Assembly (NCBI RefSeq): GCF_900111685.1
Contig: NZ_FOHX01000011.1
Coordinates: forward strand, 124,001-188,000
Source: Nonomuraea wenchangensis
GTDB lineage: Bacteria; Actinomycetota; Actinomycetes; Streptosporangiales; Streptosporangiaceae
Direction of reading: 5' to 3'
DNA: 64,000 nucleotides
The position numbers were made by a program, and so were the translations under genes. Below are positions 51,882 to 60,796 of this stretch, in pieces (position 1 is the stretch's first letter; each line of letters begins with the position of its first letter). The notes beneath the pieces were generated by a model. The model was given only the letters and a program-made list of their open reading frames with translations, ran no database searches and had not been told where the DNA came from.

Positions 51882-52757
51882 ATGCTCGATCCCCGTAAGC
51901 TGCACCTGCTCCGCGAGCTGGCCAGGCGCGGCACCATCGCCGCGGTCGCCGAGGCGGTCACCTTCACGCCGTCGGCCGTCTCGCAGCAGCTCAGCGCGCT
52001 CGAACGGGAGGCCGGCGTGCCGCTGCTCGAACGTACGGGCCGCCGGGTCAGCCTCACCCCGGCCGGCCGGCTGCTCGTCGAGCACGCGCAGGCCGTGCTC
52101 GAACAGCTCGACCGCGCCTCGGCCGCGCTCGCCGCCGTACGCGGCGGCCCGTCAGGACCGCTGCGGATCGGCGCGTTCCCGACCGCCGTCCGCGTCCTGC
52201 TGCCCGCCGCGCTGGCGGCGCTCGCCGCCGAGCATCCCGGGCTGGAGCCGATGGTGGCCGAGATCGACCCCGCCGACGTCCCGTCCGCGCTGGGAGCGGG
52301 CGAGCTGGACGTGGCGCTCGTCCACGAGTACGACTTCGTCCCGCCCGTCACCGACGGCTCCGTGGGCGCCGAGCCGCTGTTCGCCGAGCCCATGTACCTG
52401 ACCAACCATCCGTCGCTGGCCGCGGCGCGCGAGGAGGCGTGGATCATCGGCAAGCCGGGGACGCTCTGCCACGCCATGGCGGTGCGCGCCTGCCAGGCGG
52501 CCGGGTTCGAGCCGCGGGTGCGGCACCACGTGGACGACTTCGACGCGGTGCTCGCCTTCGTGGCGGCCGGGCAGGGGGTGGCGCTCGTCCCGCACCTGGC
52601 CGCCGCCGCGCCCCCGGCCGGCGTCACGCTCACCCGCCTGCCGCTGAGCCGCCGCACGCTCGCCGCCTTCCGCCGCGGTCACGGCGACCACCCGGCGATC
52701 CGCGCCGCCATCACCGCCTTCCGCACCGCCACCCCCGCGCTGCCCCCGGCCCCCTGA
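51882..52757 (+). CDS. LysR-family transcriptional regulator
   Basis: 291 aa. N-terminal helix-turn-helix LHLLRELARRGTIAAVAEAV and SAVSQQLSALEREAGVPLLE, followed by the effector domain. Divergent from the DapA-like gene with 72 bases between starts. The gap contains TTC-N8-GAA (TTCGTGACGTGGAA), a plausible LysR box. It probably regulates the aldolase. Confidence 0.92.
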   Translation: MLDPRKLHLLRELARRGTIAAVAEAVTFTPSAVSQQLSALEREAGVPLLERTGRRVSLTPAGRLLVEHAQAVLEQLDRASAALAAVRGGPSGPLRIGAFPTAVRVLLPAALAALAAEHPGLEPMVAEIDPADVPSALGAGELDVALVHEYDFVPPVTDGSVGAEPLFAEPMYLTNHPSLAAAREEAWIIGKPGTLCHAMAVRACQAAGFEPRVRHHVDDFDAVLAFVAAGQGVALVPHLAAAAPPAGVTLTRLPLSRRTLAAFRRGHGDHPAIRAAITAFRTATPALPPAP

Positions 52758-52786
52758 CCGCCCTCGCTGAGGCCGGGCCGGGCCCG

Positions 52787-53731
52787 TCAGAGGTCGAGTA
52801 CGGCGGCGACGATCTCGCGGGAGCCGGCCGAGTCCTGGTCGTAGTCGCCGGCGGTCACCGCCACCACCAGCTCCTCGCCCGGCACCACCACGAGAAGCTG
52901 CCCGCCGTTGCCGATGCCCTGGAGGCGGCGGCGCTCCTCCTCGACCACGTACCAGTGGTAGCCGTAGGTGAAGGGCCCGTCGATCGGCACCCGCGACCGC
53001 AACACCTCCCGCAGCCAGCCCTCGGGGACGATCCCGCGCCCGCCGTCGAGCACGAGCTGCCCGACGGCGGCCAGGTCCACCGGCCGCAGCCGCAGCCCGG
53101 CGGCGGCCGACGCGACCCCGTCGCCGCCCTTCGTCCACGCGAAGTCCGTGATGCCGAGCGGCCCGAACAGCGCCTCGGCGGCATACTCCTCGACCGGCCG
53201 CCCCGTCCCCCTGGCGATGATCCCGCCGAGCAGGGCGGTCGCGCCGCCGCAGTAGCGCCACCGCTTGCCCGCCTCCTCGGCGACCGGCCGCTCCAGCACG
53301 TACCGGTAGCGGTCGGGGGCCAGCTCCATGGCGATCTCGCTGTTGGCGGGGCTGGTGTAGGGGGCGTCCTCGTTCCAGTCGAGGCCGAGCGTCATGGTCA
53401 GCGCGTGCTCGATCGTCAGGTGCGCCTTGCCGGGGTCCTCCGCCAGGTCCCGGTACTCGGGGAACTGCGCCGTCAGCCCCGCTCCAGGCTCCGGCACGAG
53501 GCCGTCGCCGAGCGCGATGCCGTACAGCAGCGCCACCACGCTCTTGCTGACCGACCGCAGGTCGTGCAGGGTGTCCCGGCCGAACGTGACGTGCCCGAGC
53601 GGCTCACCGAGCCGATGGTCCGGCCCGGCGCCGTACCGCTCCAGGACGACCTCGCCGCCGCGCATCACCACCAGCCCGTGAAACCCGGGCGCCCGCCTTT
53701 CCCGCAACACCGCCTCGACCCGCTCGTCCAT
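52787..53731 (-). CDS. Serine hydrolase, beta-lactamase/penicillin-binding-like
   Basis: About 314 aa from the ATG at 53731 (GAGGAG nine bases upstream). The SxxK motif is SVSKSV and the family helix LTIEHALTMTLGLDWNE is present. The Y-x-N position reads RYCGG, and the KTG-equivalent reads GNGGQ, as in class C-like esterases of unknown substrate. No signal peptide. Divergent from the AAA-nuclease gene by 59 bases. Confidence 0.83.
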   Translation of the reverse strand: MDERVEAVLRERRAPGFHGLVVMRGGEVVLERYGAGPDHRLGEPLGHVTFGRDTLHDLRSVSKSVVALLYGIALGDGLVPEPGAGLTAQFPEYRDLAEDPGKAHLTIEHALTMTLGLDWNEDAPYTSPANSEIAMELAPDRYRYVLERPVAEEAGKRWRYCGGATALLGGIIARGTGRPVEEYAAEALFGPLGITDFAWTKGGDGVASAAAGLRLRPVDLAAVGQLVLDGGRGIVPEGWLREVLRSRVPIDGPFTYGYHWYVVEEERRRLQGIGNGGQLLVVVPGEELVVAVTAGDYDQDSAGSREIVAAVLDL

Positions 53732-53767
53732 TCCCACGGTCTCCTCCTCGAACAAAGTATGATCGCT

Positions 53768-53791
53768 TCTTACTAAGATAGAGTCTTACTA
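53768..53791. repeat. Two TCTTACTA direct repeats before ATPase start
   Basis: TCTTACTA at 53768-53775 and 53784-53791, 16 bases apart. The second copy ends on the A of the start codon. No Shine-Dalgarno sequence is visible, so this may be a leaderless promoter/operator region. Confidence 0.45.
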
Positions 53792-55227
53792 TGACAGCGG
53801 GATTCTCCGGGCGCGAGCACGAGCTGCGGGTGCTACGCGAGCAGCTTGATCTCGTTCTCGCCGGGAAGCTGACCACGCGCGGCAGAGCCCTGCTCGTGAC
53901 CGGTCGCCGGCGCGTGGGCAAGTCCCGCCTGGTGCAGGAGTTCTGCGACCGTTCCGGCCTGCCTTACATGGTCTTCCAGGCCTCACGCGGGCGCTCGCCC
54001 GCCGCCGAGCGCGAGGACTTCCTCGCGGCCGTGTCGTGCGCCGGGCTGCCGGACGCGGCGCTGATCAGCGGCAACCGCCCGCAGGACTGGAACGCGGCCC
54101 TGCGCGCCCTGGCCACCGCGGCCGGAGACACTCCTTGCGTCGTCGTCCTCGACGAGGTGCCCTGGCTCGTGGAGCAGGACCCCGAGTTCGAGGGGGCCTT
54201 GCAGACCGTATGGGACAGGTTCCTGTCCGCCAGACCGATCCTGCTGATCCTCGTCGGCAGCGACCTGACGACCATGGAGGCACTGCAGGAGTACGGAAGG
54301 CCGTTCTTCGGACGGGCCGGCCATACCACCGTCAGGCCGCTCCACCTGGGCGACGTGGCGGCCATGACGGGCCTGCCCGCGGCGGACGCCGTCGACGCCT
54401 TCCTCCTGACCGGCGGTTTCCCCGAGATCGTGAGGTCGTGGGAGCCGGGCATGTCCCGGGAGGAGTTCCTGGGCCTCAGCCTCGCCTCTCCTCTGTCACC
54501 CCTCCTCGCCGCCGGTCAGCTCACTCTGCTCGGCGAGTTCCCGGGAGGCGGCCACGCGCGTACGGTCCTGGAGGCGATCGGCACCGGCGAGCGCACCTTC
54601 GCCGGCATCGCCGCGAGGACGGGAGGTGCCGCGCCGCTGCCCGCCGGCACCCTCGCGCCGATCCTCACCACACTTGCCGCCAAGCAGGTCGTCGCCGCCG
54701 ACCTGCCGCTGTCCACCAGGCAGGACACCAAGAACAAGCGCTACCGCATCGCCGACCCCTACTTGCGCTTCTGGCTCGCCTTCCTGCATCGCGCGATCGC
54801 CGAGAGCGAGCGCGGCCGTCCCGACCTCGCGATGCGCCGGATCGGGCGGTCCTGGACGAGCTGGCGTGGCCGGGCGGTCGAGCCGGTGATCCGCGAGACC
54901 CTCGCCCGCGCACTGCCGGACGACGACTGGCCCGGCACGGAGGAGGTCGGCGGTTGGTGGAACCGGCAGAACAACCCGGAGGTGGACCTGGTCGGCGCCG
55001 ACAGAGGTCCGGTCGCGAGCGAGGTGCACTTCGTCGGATCGATCAAGTGGCTGGAAAACCGCCCGTTCGACCGGCACGATCACGAGGAGCTCGTCCGGAG
55101 CAAGCCCTTCGTGCCGGGGACGGGCGACCGCACGCCCCTCGTCGCCGTCTCGCGGGCCGGCGCCGAGCCGGGCCTGCCCCTCGACCGGGTCTGGTCGCCG
55201 GAGGATCTGGTAGCCGCCTGGAGTTAG
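53791..55227 (+). CDS. STAND-type ATPase fused to DUF234 nuclease-like domain
   Basis: 478 aa. Walker A TGRRRVGKSRL (about residues 38-48), Walker B CVVVLDEVPWL, middle winged helix, and a C-terminal DUF234-like PD-(D/E)xK region WWNRQNNPEVDLVGAD ... VHFVGSIKW, with Glu-x-Asp and Lys in place. The family is widespread in archaea and actinobacteria; its function is unproven and sometimes linked to mobile elements or conflict systems. Overlaps the flavoprotein 3' end by 4 bases. Confidence 0.85.
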   Translation: MTAGFSGREHELRVLREQLDLVLAGKLTTRGRALLVTGRRRVGKSRLVQEFCDRSGLPYMVFQASRGRSPAAEREDFLAAVSCAGLPDAALISGNRPQDWNAALRALATAAGDTPCVVVLDEVPWLVEQDPEFEGALQTVWDRFLSARPILLILVGSDLTTMEALQEYGRPFFGRAGHTTVRPLHLGDVAAMTGLPAADAVDAFLLTGGFPEIVRSWEPGMSREEFLGLSLASPLSPLLAAGQLTLLGEFPGGGHARTVLEAIGTGERTFAGIAARTGGAAPLPAGTLAPILTTLAAKQVVAADLPLSTRQDTKNKRYRIADPYLRFWLAFLHRAIAESERGRPDLAMRRIGRSWTSWRGRAVEPVIRETLARALPDDDWPGTEEVGGWWNRQNNPEVDLVGADRGPVASEVHFVGSIKWLENRPFDRHDHEELVRSKPFVPGTGDRTPLVAVSRAGAEPGLPLDRVWSPEDLVAAWS

Positions 55228-55730
55228 CCCGGGGGGCCGAGTTCGGTCAGGGCGGCCTGCCAGGGGTCGGGGTCGGTGTCGTCCGGCGGGGGCAGGACGC
55301 GGACGCCGTCCGCGCGCAGGTCCGCGACCGCGCGACGGAACGGCAGCCGCGAGGCGAGCGCGGCGTTGACGAAGGGCAGCACGACCACGGGGATGCCGAG
55401 CCCCGGCGCCTCGGCCAGCACCCCCAGCGCGTACGTGTCCGCGACCCCCAGCGCCAGCTTGTTGACCGTGTTGTACGTCGCCGGCGCCACGATCATGGCG
55501 TCCGCCCGCGGCGGCTTCGGCTCCGACGGCTTGCGGTAGCGGCTGCGTACCGGCCGCCCGGTCCGCGCCTCCAAGGCCGGGACGTCGATGAAGTCCAGCG
55601 CCGCCGGCGTGGCCACGACCTGCACGATCCAGCCGAGCTCCTGCGCGCCGGCGACGAGCCTGGCCACGTCACCGGCCGCGTAGACGCCGCACACGACGAC
55701 GTACAGCACCTTGCCCGGCGACCCGATCAC
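55224..55730 (-). CDS. Flavoprotein (HFCD/phosphopantothenoylcysteine-decarboxylase-like)
   Basis: 168 aa. VLYVVVCGVYAAGDVARLV forms the first strand-helix; the FMN/active loop APATYNTVNKLALGVAD and LPFVNAALASRLPF are family motifs. These enzymes bind FMN and decarboxylate or dehydrogenate cysteine-type substrates; CoaBC itself would be about 400 aa, so this is a stand-alone member. The start is a GTG at 55730; an internal GTG at 55709 is possible. Confidence 0.82.
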   Translation of the reverse strand: MIGSPGKVLYVVVCGVYAAGDVARLVAGAQELGWIVQVVATPAALDFIDVPALEARTGRPVRSRYRKPSEPKPPRADAMIVAPATYNTVNKLALGVADTYALGVLAEAPGLGIPVVVLPFVNAALASRLPFRRAVADLRADGVRVLPPPDDTDPDPWQAALTELGPPG

Positions 55731-55758
55731 CTCGCCAGCATCGCACGCCCCCCGGCGG

Positions 55759-57195
55759 TCAGGTGGACGGGGTCCCGGCCGCCGAGAGCGGGGCCGCGAT
55801 GTCCTCCAGCCCCTTGCGTTCGGCCTTGACCCCGAGGAACACCTCCACCAGGCCGCCGGCGATCATCACCAGCGCGCCGATGGCGAACGCGAGCGCCGTG
55901 TCCCCCGGCACGCCGCTCTCCACGAGCGAGGAGAAGACCAGCGGTCCCGCGATGCCGCCCGCGGCGGTGCCGATCGCGAAGAAGAACGCGATGGCCATGG
56001 CCCTGGTCTCCATCGGGAAGATCTCGCTCACGGTCAGATAGGCCGAGCTGGCGCCCGCCGAGGCCACGAACAGCACCACGCACCAGCACGCGGTCAGCGT
56101 CACCGCCGTGAGCACGCCCTGGTTGAACAGCCAGGCCGTGCCGAGCAGCAGCACTCCCGAGCCGATGTAGGTGGCCGAGATCATCGGCACCCGCCCGACG
56201 GTGTCGAAGAGGTGGCCGAGCAGGAGCGGGCCGAGGAAATTGCCGACGGCGATGACCGCGAAGTAGTAGCCGGTGTGCGTCTCGATGCCGTAGAAGGTGG
56301 ACAGGATCTGCGCGTACCCGAAGGTGATCGCGTTGTAGAGGAACGCCTGGCCGATGAAGAGCGACAGGCCGAGCACGGTGCGCTTGGGGTAGAGCGCGAC
56401 CATCGTGTGCGCGATCCGGACGAAGCCGATCGACCTGCGCTGGTGGATGGTCATCGAGCGGGAGGGCTCCGGCAGGTCGCCGCCGATCTGCCGCTCGACG
56501 TCGTCGACGATCTCCTCCGCCTCCTGGCCGCGGCCGTGGATGAACAGCCAGCGCGGGCTCTCGGGGACGTGCCGGCGTACGAGCAGGATGGCGAGGCCGA
56601 GCACCACCCCGAGGCCGAACGCCACCCGCCAGCCGATGTTGACCGGCAGGTCGTTGAGCAGCGGCACGGTCAGCAGCGCGCCGCCAGCCGCGCCGAGCCA
56701 GTAGCTGCCGTTGATGATGATGTCGATGCGGCCCCGGTGCTTGCTCGGGATCAGCTCGTCGATGGCGGAGTTGATGGCCGCGTACTCGCCGCCGATGCCG
56801 AAACCCGTCATGAACCGGAACAGGAAGAACCACCACGCGCTGAACGAGAACGCCGTCATCAGCGTCGCCGCCAGGTAGACCAGCAGCGTGATGAGGAACA
56901 GCTTCTTGCGCCCGAACCGGTCGGTCAGCCAGCCGAAGAACAGCGCCCCCGAGCAGGCCCCCGCGACGTAGAGCGCGGCGGCCATGCCCGCGACCTGGGC
57001 CTGCGTGATGTCGAGACCGCTGCCTGGCTTGGCGAGCTGGGCGGACAGGTTTCCGACGATGGTGACTTCGAGCCCGTCGAGGATCCAGACGGTGCCCAGC
57101 CCTATGACGATCATCCAGTGCCAGCGGGACCAGGGGAGCCGGTCCAGTCTGGCAGGCACCTTGGTGGTGACGGTGCCGACCTCCACGTCGCTCAT
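55759..57195 (-). CDS. MFS transporter (sugar/organic-acid porter type)
   Basis: 478 aa, 12 membrane segments. GWLTDRFGRKKLFLITL, FRFMTGFGIGGEYAAINSAIDELIP (part), PESPRWLFIHGRG and GHLFDTVGRVPM are sugar-porter/AAHS-type motifs. GGAGGT lies 6 bases before the ATG. The TnpB element begins about 15 bases upstream, separating it from the methyltransferase gene on the same strand, so its original promoter may have been cut off. Confidence 0.9.
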   Translation of the reverse strand: MSDVEVGTVTTKVPARLDRLPWSRWHWMIVIGLGTVWILDGLEVTIVGNLSAQLAKPGSGLDITQAQVAGMAAALYVAGACSGALFFGWLTDRFGRKKLFLITLLVYLAATLMTAFSFSAWWFFLFRFMTGFGIGGEYAAINSAIDELIPSKHRGRIDIIINGSYWLGAAGGALLTVPLLNDLPVNIGWRVAFGLGVVLGLAILLVRRHVPESPRWLFIHGRGQEAEEIVDDVERQIGGDLPEPSRSMTIHQRRSIGFVRIAHTMVALYPKRTVLGLSLFIGQAFLYNAITFGYAQILSTFYGIETHTGYYFAVIAVGNFLGPLLLGHLFDTVGRVPMISATYIGSGVLLLGTAWLFNQGVLTAVTLTACWCVVLFVASAGASSAYLTVSEIFPMETRAMAIAFFFAIGTAAGGIAGPLVFSSLVESGVPGDTALAFAIGALVMIAGGLVEVFLGVKAERKGLEDIAAPLSAAGTPST

Positions 57196-57213
57196 CAGAT
57201 ACCTCCGAGGAGA

Positions 57214-57233
57214 CCCCCGCCTTCAGGCGGGGG
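57214..57233. repeat. Left-end hairpin of TnpB element
   Basis: CCCCCGCC-TTCA-GGCGGGGG, a perfect 8-bp stem with a 4-base loop, about 110 bases before the tnpB start. Matches the subterminal hairpins recognised by Y1 transposases of this family. Confidence 0.75.
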
Positions 57234-57344
57234 AGGGATCGGACTCCTTCCCTGCTGTGCAGGAGTAGGCGGTACGCCGTCAGGCGAACCGCCGTTTTCC
57301 CGAATCAGCCGACGTGCCAAAGATCTCGCACATACAATCGAAAG

Positions 57345-58454
57345 GTGGCGCAGCTCGTGAAGCGGGCCTACAAGTACCGCTTCTACCCGACCCCTGAGCA
57401 GGCCGAGGAGCTTGTCCGGACGTTCGGCTGCGTGCGCCTGGTCTACAACAAAGCGCTCGAAGAGCGGACCCGCGCCTACAAGATGGAGGGTCGCGGCGTC
57501 TCCTACGCGGAGTCGTCGGCTGCGCTGACGGCGTGGAAGAAGACGCCGGAGCTGGCGTTTTTGTGTGAGGTGTCGTCGGTGCCGTTGCAGCAGGCGCTCA
57601 GGCACCTGCAGGCGGCGTTCGCGAACTTCTTCGCCCGCCGGGCCAAGCATCCGACGTTCAAGAGCAGGAAGAGGTCGCGGGCGTCGGCCGAGTACACCCG
57701 TTCGGCGTTCCGGTGGCGTGATGGCCGGCTCACCCTGGCCAAGATGGGCGCGCCGCTGGACATCGTGTGGTCGCGTCCGCTGCCCGAGGGGGCCGAGCCG
57801 TCCACGGTCACCGTCAGCCGGGACCCGGCCGGGCGCTGGTTCGTGTCCCTCCTGGTGGAGGAGAAGATCGCGCCGTTGCCGCCGGTCGAGCGGTCGACGG
57901 GCCTGGACGCGGGCCTCACCGCGCTGCTCACGCTGTCGTGTGGCGAGCAGATCGCCAATCCGCGTCATGAGCGTCGTGAGCGGCGCAGACTGGCCAAGGC
58001 GCAGCGGGCGCTGGCCCGTAAGGAGAAGGGGTCGAAGAACCGGGCCAAGGCCCGGCTCAAGGTGGCACGGGTGCACGCCCGGATCGCCGACCGCAGGCGC
58101 GACTACCTGCACAAGGTCACCACACGGCTGGTACGCGACAACCAAGTGATCGCCGTGGAGGACCTGTCCGTCCGCAACCTGCTCAAGAACCATGCGCTGG
58201 CCCGCGCCATCTCCGATGCCGGCTGGCGGGAGCTGCGGCGCATGCTGGAGTACAAGACGGACTGGTACGGGCGCACGCTGGCGGTCGTGGACCGCTTCTT
58301 TCCCTCCTCCAAGTTGTGCTCGGTCTGCGGGACGCTGCAGGAAGCGATGCCGTTAAGTGTCCGTGAGTGGGTCTGTGCGTGCGGCGCGGTCCATGACCGA
58401 GAGGTGAACGCGGCCAAGAACATGCTGCTCGCCGCCGGGCCGGCGGAGAGCTGA
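57345..58454 (+). CDS. tnpB: TnpB RNA-guided endonuclease family protein (IS605 OrfB)
   Basis: 369 aa, typical length. N-terminal YKYRFYPTPEQAEEL and VYNKALEERTRAY, RuvC-I Asp188 in GLDAGLTAL, RuvC-II Glu272 in AVEDLSVRNL, and the zinc ribbon Cys325/Cys328/Cys344/Cys346. RuvC-III reads HDREVNAAKN: the Asp two residues before the conserved Asn is Glu353 (GAG codon), although Asp351 remains. TnpB proteins cut DNA guided by a 3'-end omega RNA; the Glu could weaken cleavage. Start GTG at 57345; another at 57357. Confidence 0.9.
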   Translation: MAQLVKRAYKYRFYPTPEQAEELVRTFGCVRLVYNKALEERTRAYKMEGRGVSYAESSAALTAWKKTPELAFLCEVSSVPLQQALRHLQAAFANFFARRAKHPTFKSRKRSRASAEYTRSAFRWRDGRLTLAKMGAPLDIVWSRPLPEGAEPSTVTVSRDPAGRWFVSLLVEEKIAPLPPVERSTGLDAGLTALLTLSCGEQIANPRHERRERRRLAKAQRALARKEKGSKNRAKARLKVARVHARIADRRRDYLHKVTTRLVRDNQVIAVEDLSVRNLLKNHALARAISDAGWRELRRMLEYKTDWYGRTLAVVDRFFPSSKLCSVCGTLQEAMPLSVREWVCACGAVHDREVNAAKNMLLAAGPAES

Positions 58455-58582
58455 AACGCCTGTGGAGCTGGTGTAAGACCTCAAGCGGGAGTCCTCCTCC
58501 CGGGCGGGCGACCGGCGGTGAAGCAGGAAGACCGGCCGGCGACGGTCGGACTCCCCCTCGTTCACGAGGGGGAGGATGTCAA
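58440..58582 (+). ncRNA. Candidate omega RNA at tnpB 3' end
   Basis: By analogy with IS605-family elements, the region from the tnpB 3' end to the right border encodes the guide scaffold. It is GC-rich with foldable segments (AGTCCTCCTCCCGG; ACCGGCCGGCGACGGTCGG) and the terminal hairpin. The guide would be the sequence after 58582. No transcript evidence is available and the borders are approximate. Confidence 0.4.
58551..58574. repeat. Right-end hairpin of TnpB element
   Basis: Perfect 10-bp stem CTCCCCCTCG closed by loop TTCA (58561-58564), followed by GATGTCAA, where the element is expected to end. Shares the TTCA loop with the left-end hairpin. Confidence 0.75.
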
Positions 58583-58598
58583 AAGGGCAAACAACGTT

Positions 58599-59330
58599 CT
58601 AGGCGGGCTTCCTGGCCTCCACGATGCCGGTGCCGAACCATGGTCCGCCGTACCAGAACCGCCAGCCGGCGTCGCGGCGGCGCACGTCCACGACGCCGAG
58701 GTCGCGCAGGGTCTGCTCGTACGCGGGCGTGTGCTGGAAGTCGGCGACGAGCAGCAGCCCGCCGGGCCGCAGCACCCGGTACGCCTCCCGCACGGCCCGC
58801 GCCCGCCCTTCCGCGTCCGGGATGTTGTGCACCGCCTGGCTGGAGACGACCACGTCGAACGCGTCGTCGCCGAAGGGCAGGTCGCGCAGGTCGCCGGTGA
58901 CCAGTTCGACCCGGTCGGAGACGCCTTCCGCCTCGGCGTTGGCGCGGGTCCGCGCCTCGGCGTTGCCGGACTGGTCGGCCGAGCGCCACAGGTCGACGCC
59001 GGTGGCGCGGCCTTCCGGCAGCCGCTCGGCGGCCATGAGCAGCACCGCTCCGCGACCGCAGCCGAGGTCGAGCAGGCGCTCGTGGCCCTTCAGCCGGCGC
59101 AGTTCCTCGGCCCAGACCGCGAACTTGCCGCGCCGGGTGGTGTAGAGGTAGCTGGCCGCGCTGGCCAGCGTGTAGAGCCCGCCGAGGAGGAAGGCGAGCC
59201 CCGCGAGGAGGATGTCGAGGGCGTACGAGACCGCCGCGAGAGCCACCAGCACGAGCGCTCCGAAGAACAGCCCGGTCAAGGCCCACGGCGCGTCGAAGCC
59301 ATAGCTGCCGTGTCGCTTGCTCACCCTCAC
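58599..59330 (-). CDS. Membrane-anchored class I SAM methyltransferase
   Basis: About 243 aa. Two membrane segments (about residues 17-60) precede a Rossmann methyltransferase: motif I LLDLGCGRGAVLL, GVDLW, DLRDLPFGDDAFDVVVSSQAVH (part) and LRPGGLLLVADF. Starts at 59330 or 59324 (GTG) are possible, and a TTG lies further upstream. Before insertion of the TnpB element it would have been the gene immediately upstream of the MFS carrier. Confidence 0.85.
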   Translation of the reverse strand: MRVSKRHGSYGFDAPWALTGLFFGALVLVALAAVSYALDILLAGLAFLLGGLYTLASAASYLYTTRRGKFAVWAEELRRLKGHERLLDLGCGRGAVLLMAAERLPEGRATGVDLWRSADQSGNAEARTRANAEAEGVSDRVELVTGDLRDLPFGDDAFDVVVSSQAVHNIPDAEGRARAVREAYRVLRPGGLLLVADFQHTPAYEQTLRDLGVVDVRRRDAGWRFWYGGPWFGTGIVEARKPA

Positions 59331-59425
59331 GTTATATCGCAAGATAGGGATTTGACGGCGACTTGACGTGACCCTTCACTTTCGCACCGGCAATCACGCA
59401 CATCCCCATTACTAGGGTGGCCGGG

Positions 59426-60790
59426 ATGGATAAACAGCGGGGATTCGGGCTGGGCGCCGGCATCGCGTTGACGCTGGCCTCGGCCATGTTGTGGGGAGTC
59501 GCGCACCTCGCCGCCGACCGGCGCAGGACGGGGTTCGCGCTCATGGCGGCGCACGTTCTCACGCTGGCCGCGATCCTCGTCGTCTTCACCGGCTTCAGCA
59601 CGCGCCTGCTCTCGCTGGCCGTCCAGCCCCGCTGGCTCACCTGGCTCACCGTCGGGCTGGTGGTGCTCGCGCTGGCCTGGACGTTCGTGATCGTCTGGTC
59701 GTTCGTCCTGGTCCGCCCGCCGCGCGCGGACCTCGTCGGCCGGGTGCTCACCACGTCGCTGACCATCGCCCTCTGCGCGCTCGTGCTCGGGCCGGCCGTC
59801 TACGCCGTCCGCCTCGCCCACGTCTCGCGCGACGTCGTGGACAGCCTGTTCCCGGCGGCCGGCAGCTCCCCCGTCATGTCGCAGGACCCGTGGAACGGCG
59901 CCCAGCGGGTCAACTTCCTGCTGCTCGGCGCGGACGCCGCTCCCGGCCGGCCGGGGGTGCGTACCGACAGCGTGACCGTGGCCAGCGTGGACACCCGGAC
60001 CGGCGCGACCACGCTGCTCGGCCTGCCGCGCAACCTCGAGCACGTGCCGCTGCCCAGGGGCCCGGCGCGCGACCGCTTCCCCTTCGGCTTCACCGGCACG
60101 GACCCCGGGACGCCCGGCCTGCTCAACGAGATCTACCAGTACGCCGAGGACCACCCCGAGATGGTGCCCGGGGTCGGGCGCGGCCGGCGCGGCCCGGCCC
60201 TGATCAAGGAGACCGTCGGCGGCATCCTCGGTCTCCAGGTGCCCTACTACGCGATGGTGGACATGGCGGGCTTCGCCGAGATCATCGACGCCATGGGCGG
60301 CGTCGAGGTCACGGTGAAGGAGCCCATCGTGTACGGCCGCTACCGCGAGGGCCTGCTGCCCGCCGGCACCCGCAGGCTGACCGGCCAGCAGGCGTTGTGG
60401 TTCGGCCGCTCGCGCACCGACAGCGACGACTACGTCCGCATGGGCCGCCAGAAGTGCCTGCTCAACGCCGTGGCCAAGCAGGCCGACCCGCTGACCGTGC
60501 TCAACAGCTTCGAGCGGCTGGCGGCGGCCACCAAGCGGGCGATCTCCACCGACCTGCCGCAGGACCTGCTGCCGGCCGTGGTGGAGCTGTCCGAGAAGGT
60601 CAAGAACCACAAGATCCACAGCCTCAGCTTCGTCCCGCCGCTCATCAGCACCGTCTATCCGGACTGGTCGCTGATCCGGCACAAGGTGTCCGAGGCCCTG
60701 GACGAGCCGCGTTGGTCCAGGTCGGAGCAGGCGTCCGCGTCCCGGCACAGCGCCGACGACGCGGTCAACCTCGACGCCGCCTGCCAGTAG
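59426..60790 (+). CDS. LCP-family glycopolymer ligase with four N-terminal membrane segments
   Basis: 454 aa from the ATG at 59426 (AGGGTGG upstream). Membrane segments fall at about residues 8-28, 38-56, 66-92 and 100-125; the LCP domain follows: NFLLLGADAAPGRPGVRTDSV, GLPRNLEHVPLP, MGGVEVTVKEP, LTGQQALWFGRSR and MGRQKCLLNAV. It differs from the single-anchor LCP at 32173 and lacks LytR_C. Probably attaches a cell-envelope polymer. Confidence 0.9.
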   Translation: MDKQRGFGLGAGIALTLASAMLWGVAHLAADRRRTGFALMAAHVLTLAAILVVFTGFSTRLLSLAVQPRWLTWLTVGLVVLALAWTFVIVWSFVLVRPPRADLVGRVLTTSLTIALCALVLGPAVYAVRLAHVSRDVVDSLFPAAGSSPVMSQDPWNGAQRVNFLLLGADAAPGRPGVRTDSVTVASVDTRTGATTLLGLPRNLEHVPLPRGPARDRFPFGFTGTDPGTPGLLNEIYQYAEDHPEMVPGVGRGRRGPALIKETVGGILGLQVPYYAMVDMAGFAEIIDAMGGVEVTVKEPIVYGRYREGLLPAGTRRLTGQQALWFGRSRTDSDDYVRMGRQKCLLNAVAKQADPLTVLNSFERLAAATKRAISTDLPQDLLPAVVELSEKVKNHKIHSLSFVPPLISTVYPDWSLIRHKVSEALDEPRWSRSEQASASRHSADDAVNLDAACQ

Positions 60791-60796
60791 TCCCAT

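Larger units (their letters stand above)
57211..58582 (+). mobile_element. IS200/IS605-type TnpB element without TnpA
   Basis: An intact tnpB is bounded by a left hairpin (57214-57233) and a right hairpin (58551-58574) that both carry a TTCA loop, typical of IS605-family ends. No TnpA gene is present. The exact borders are uncertain by several bases; the right border is placed at GGATGTCAA. The element lies in what would otherwise be a gap of about 31 bases between two co-directional genes. Confidence 0.75.
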
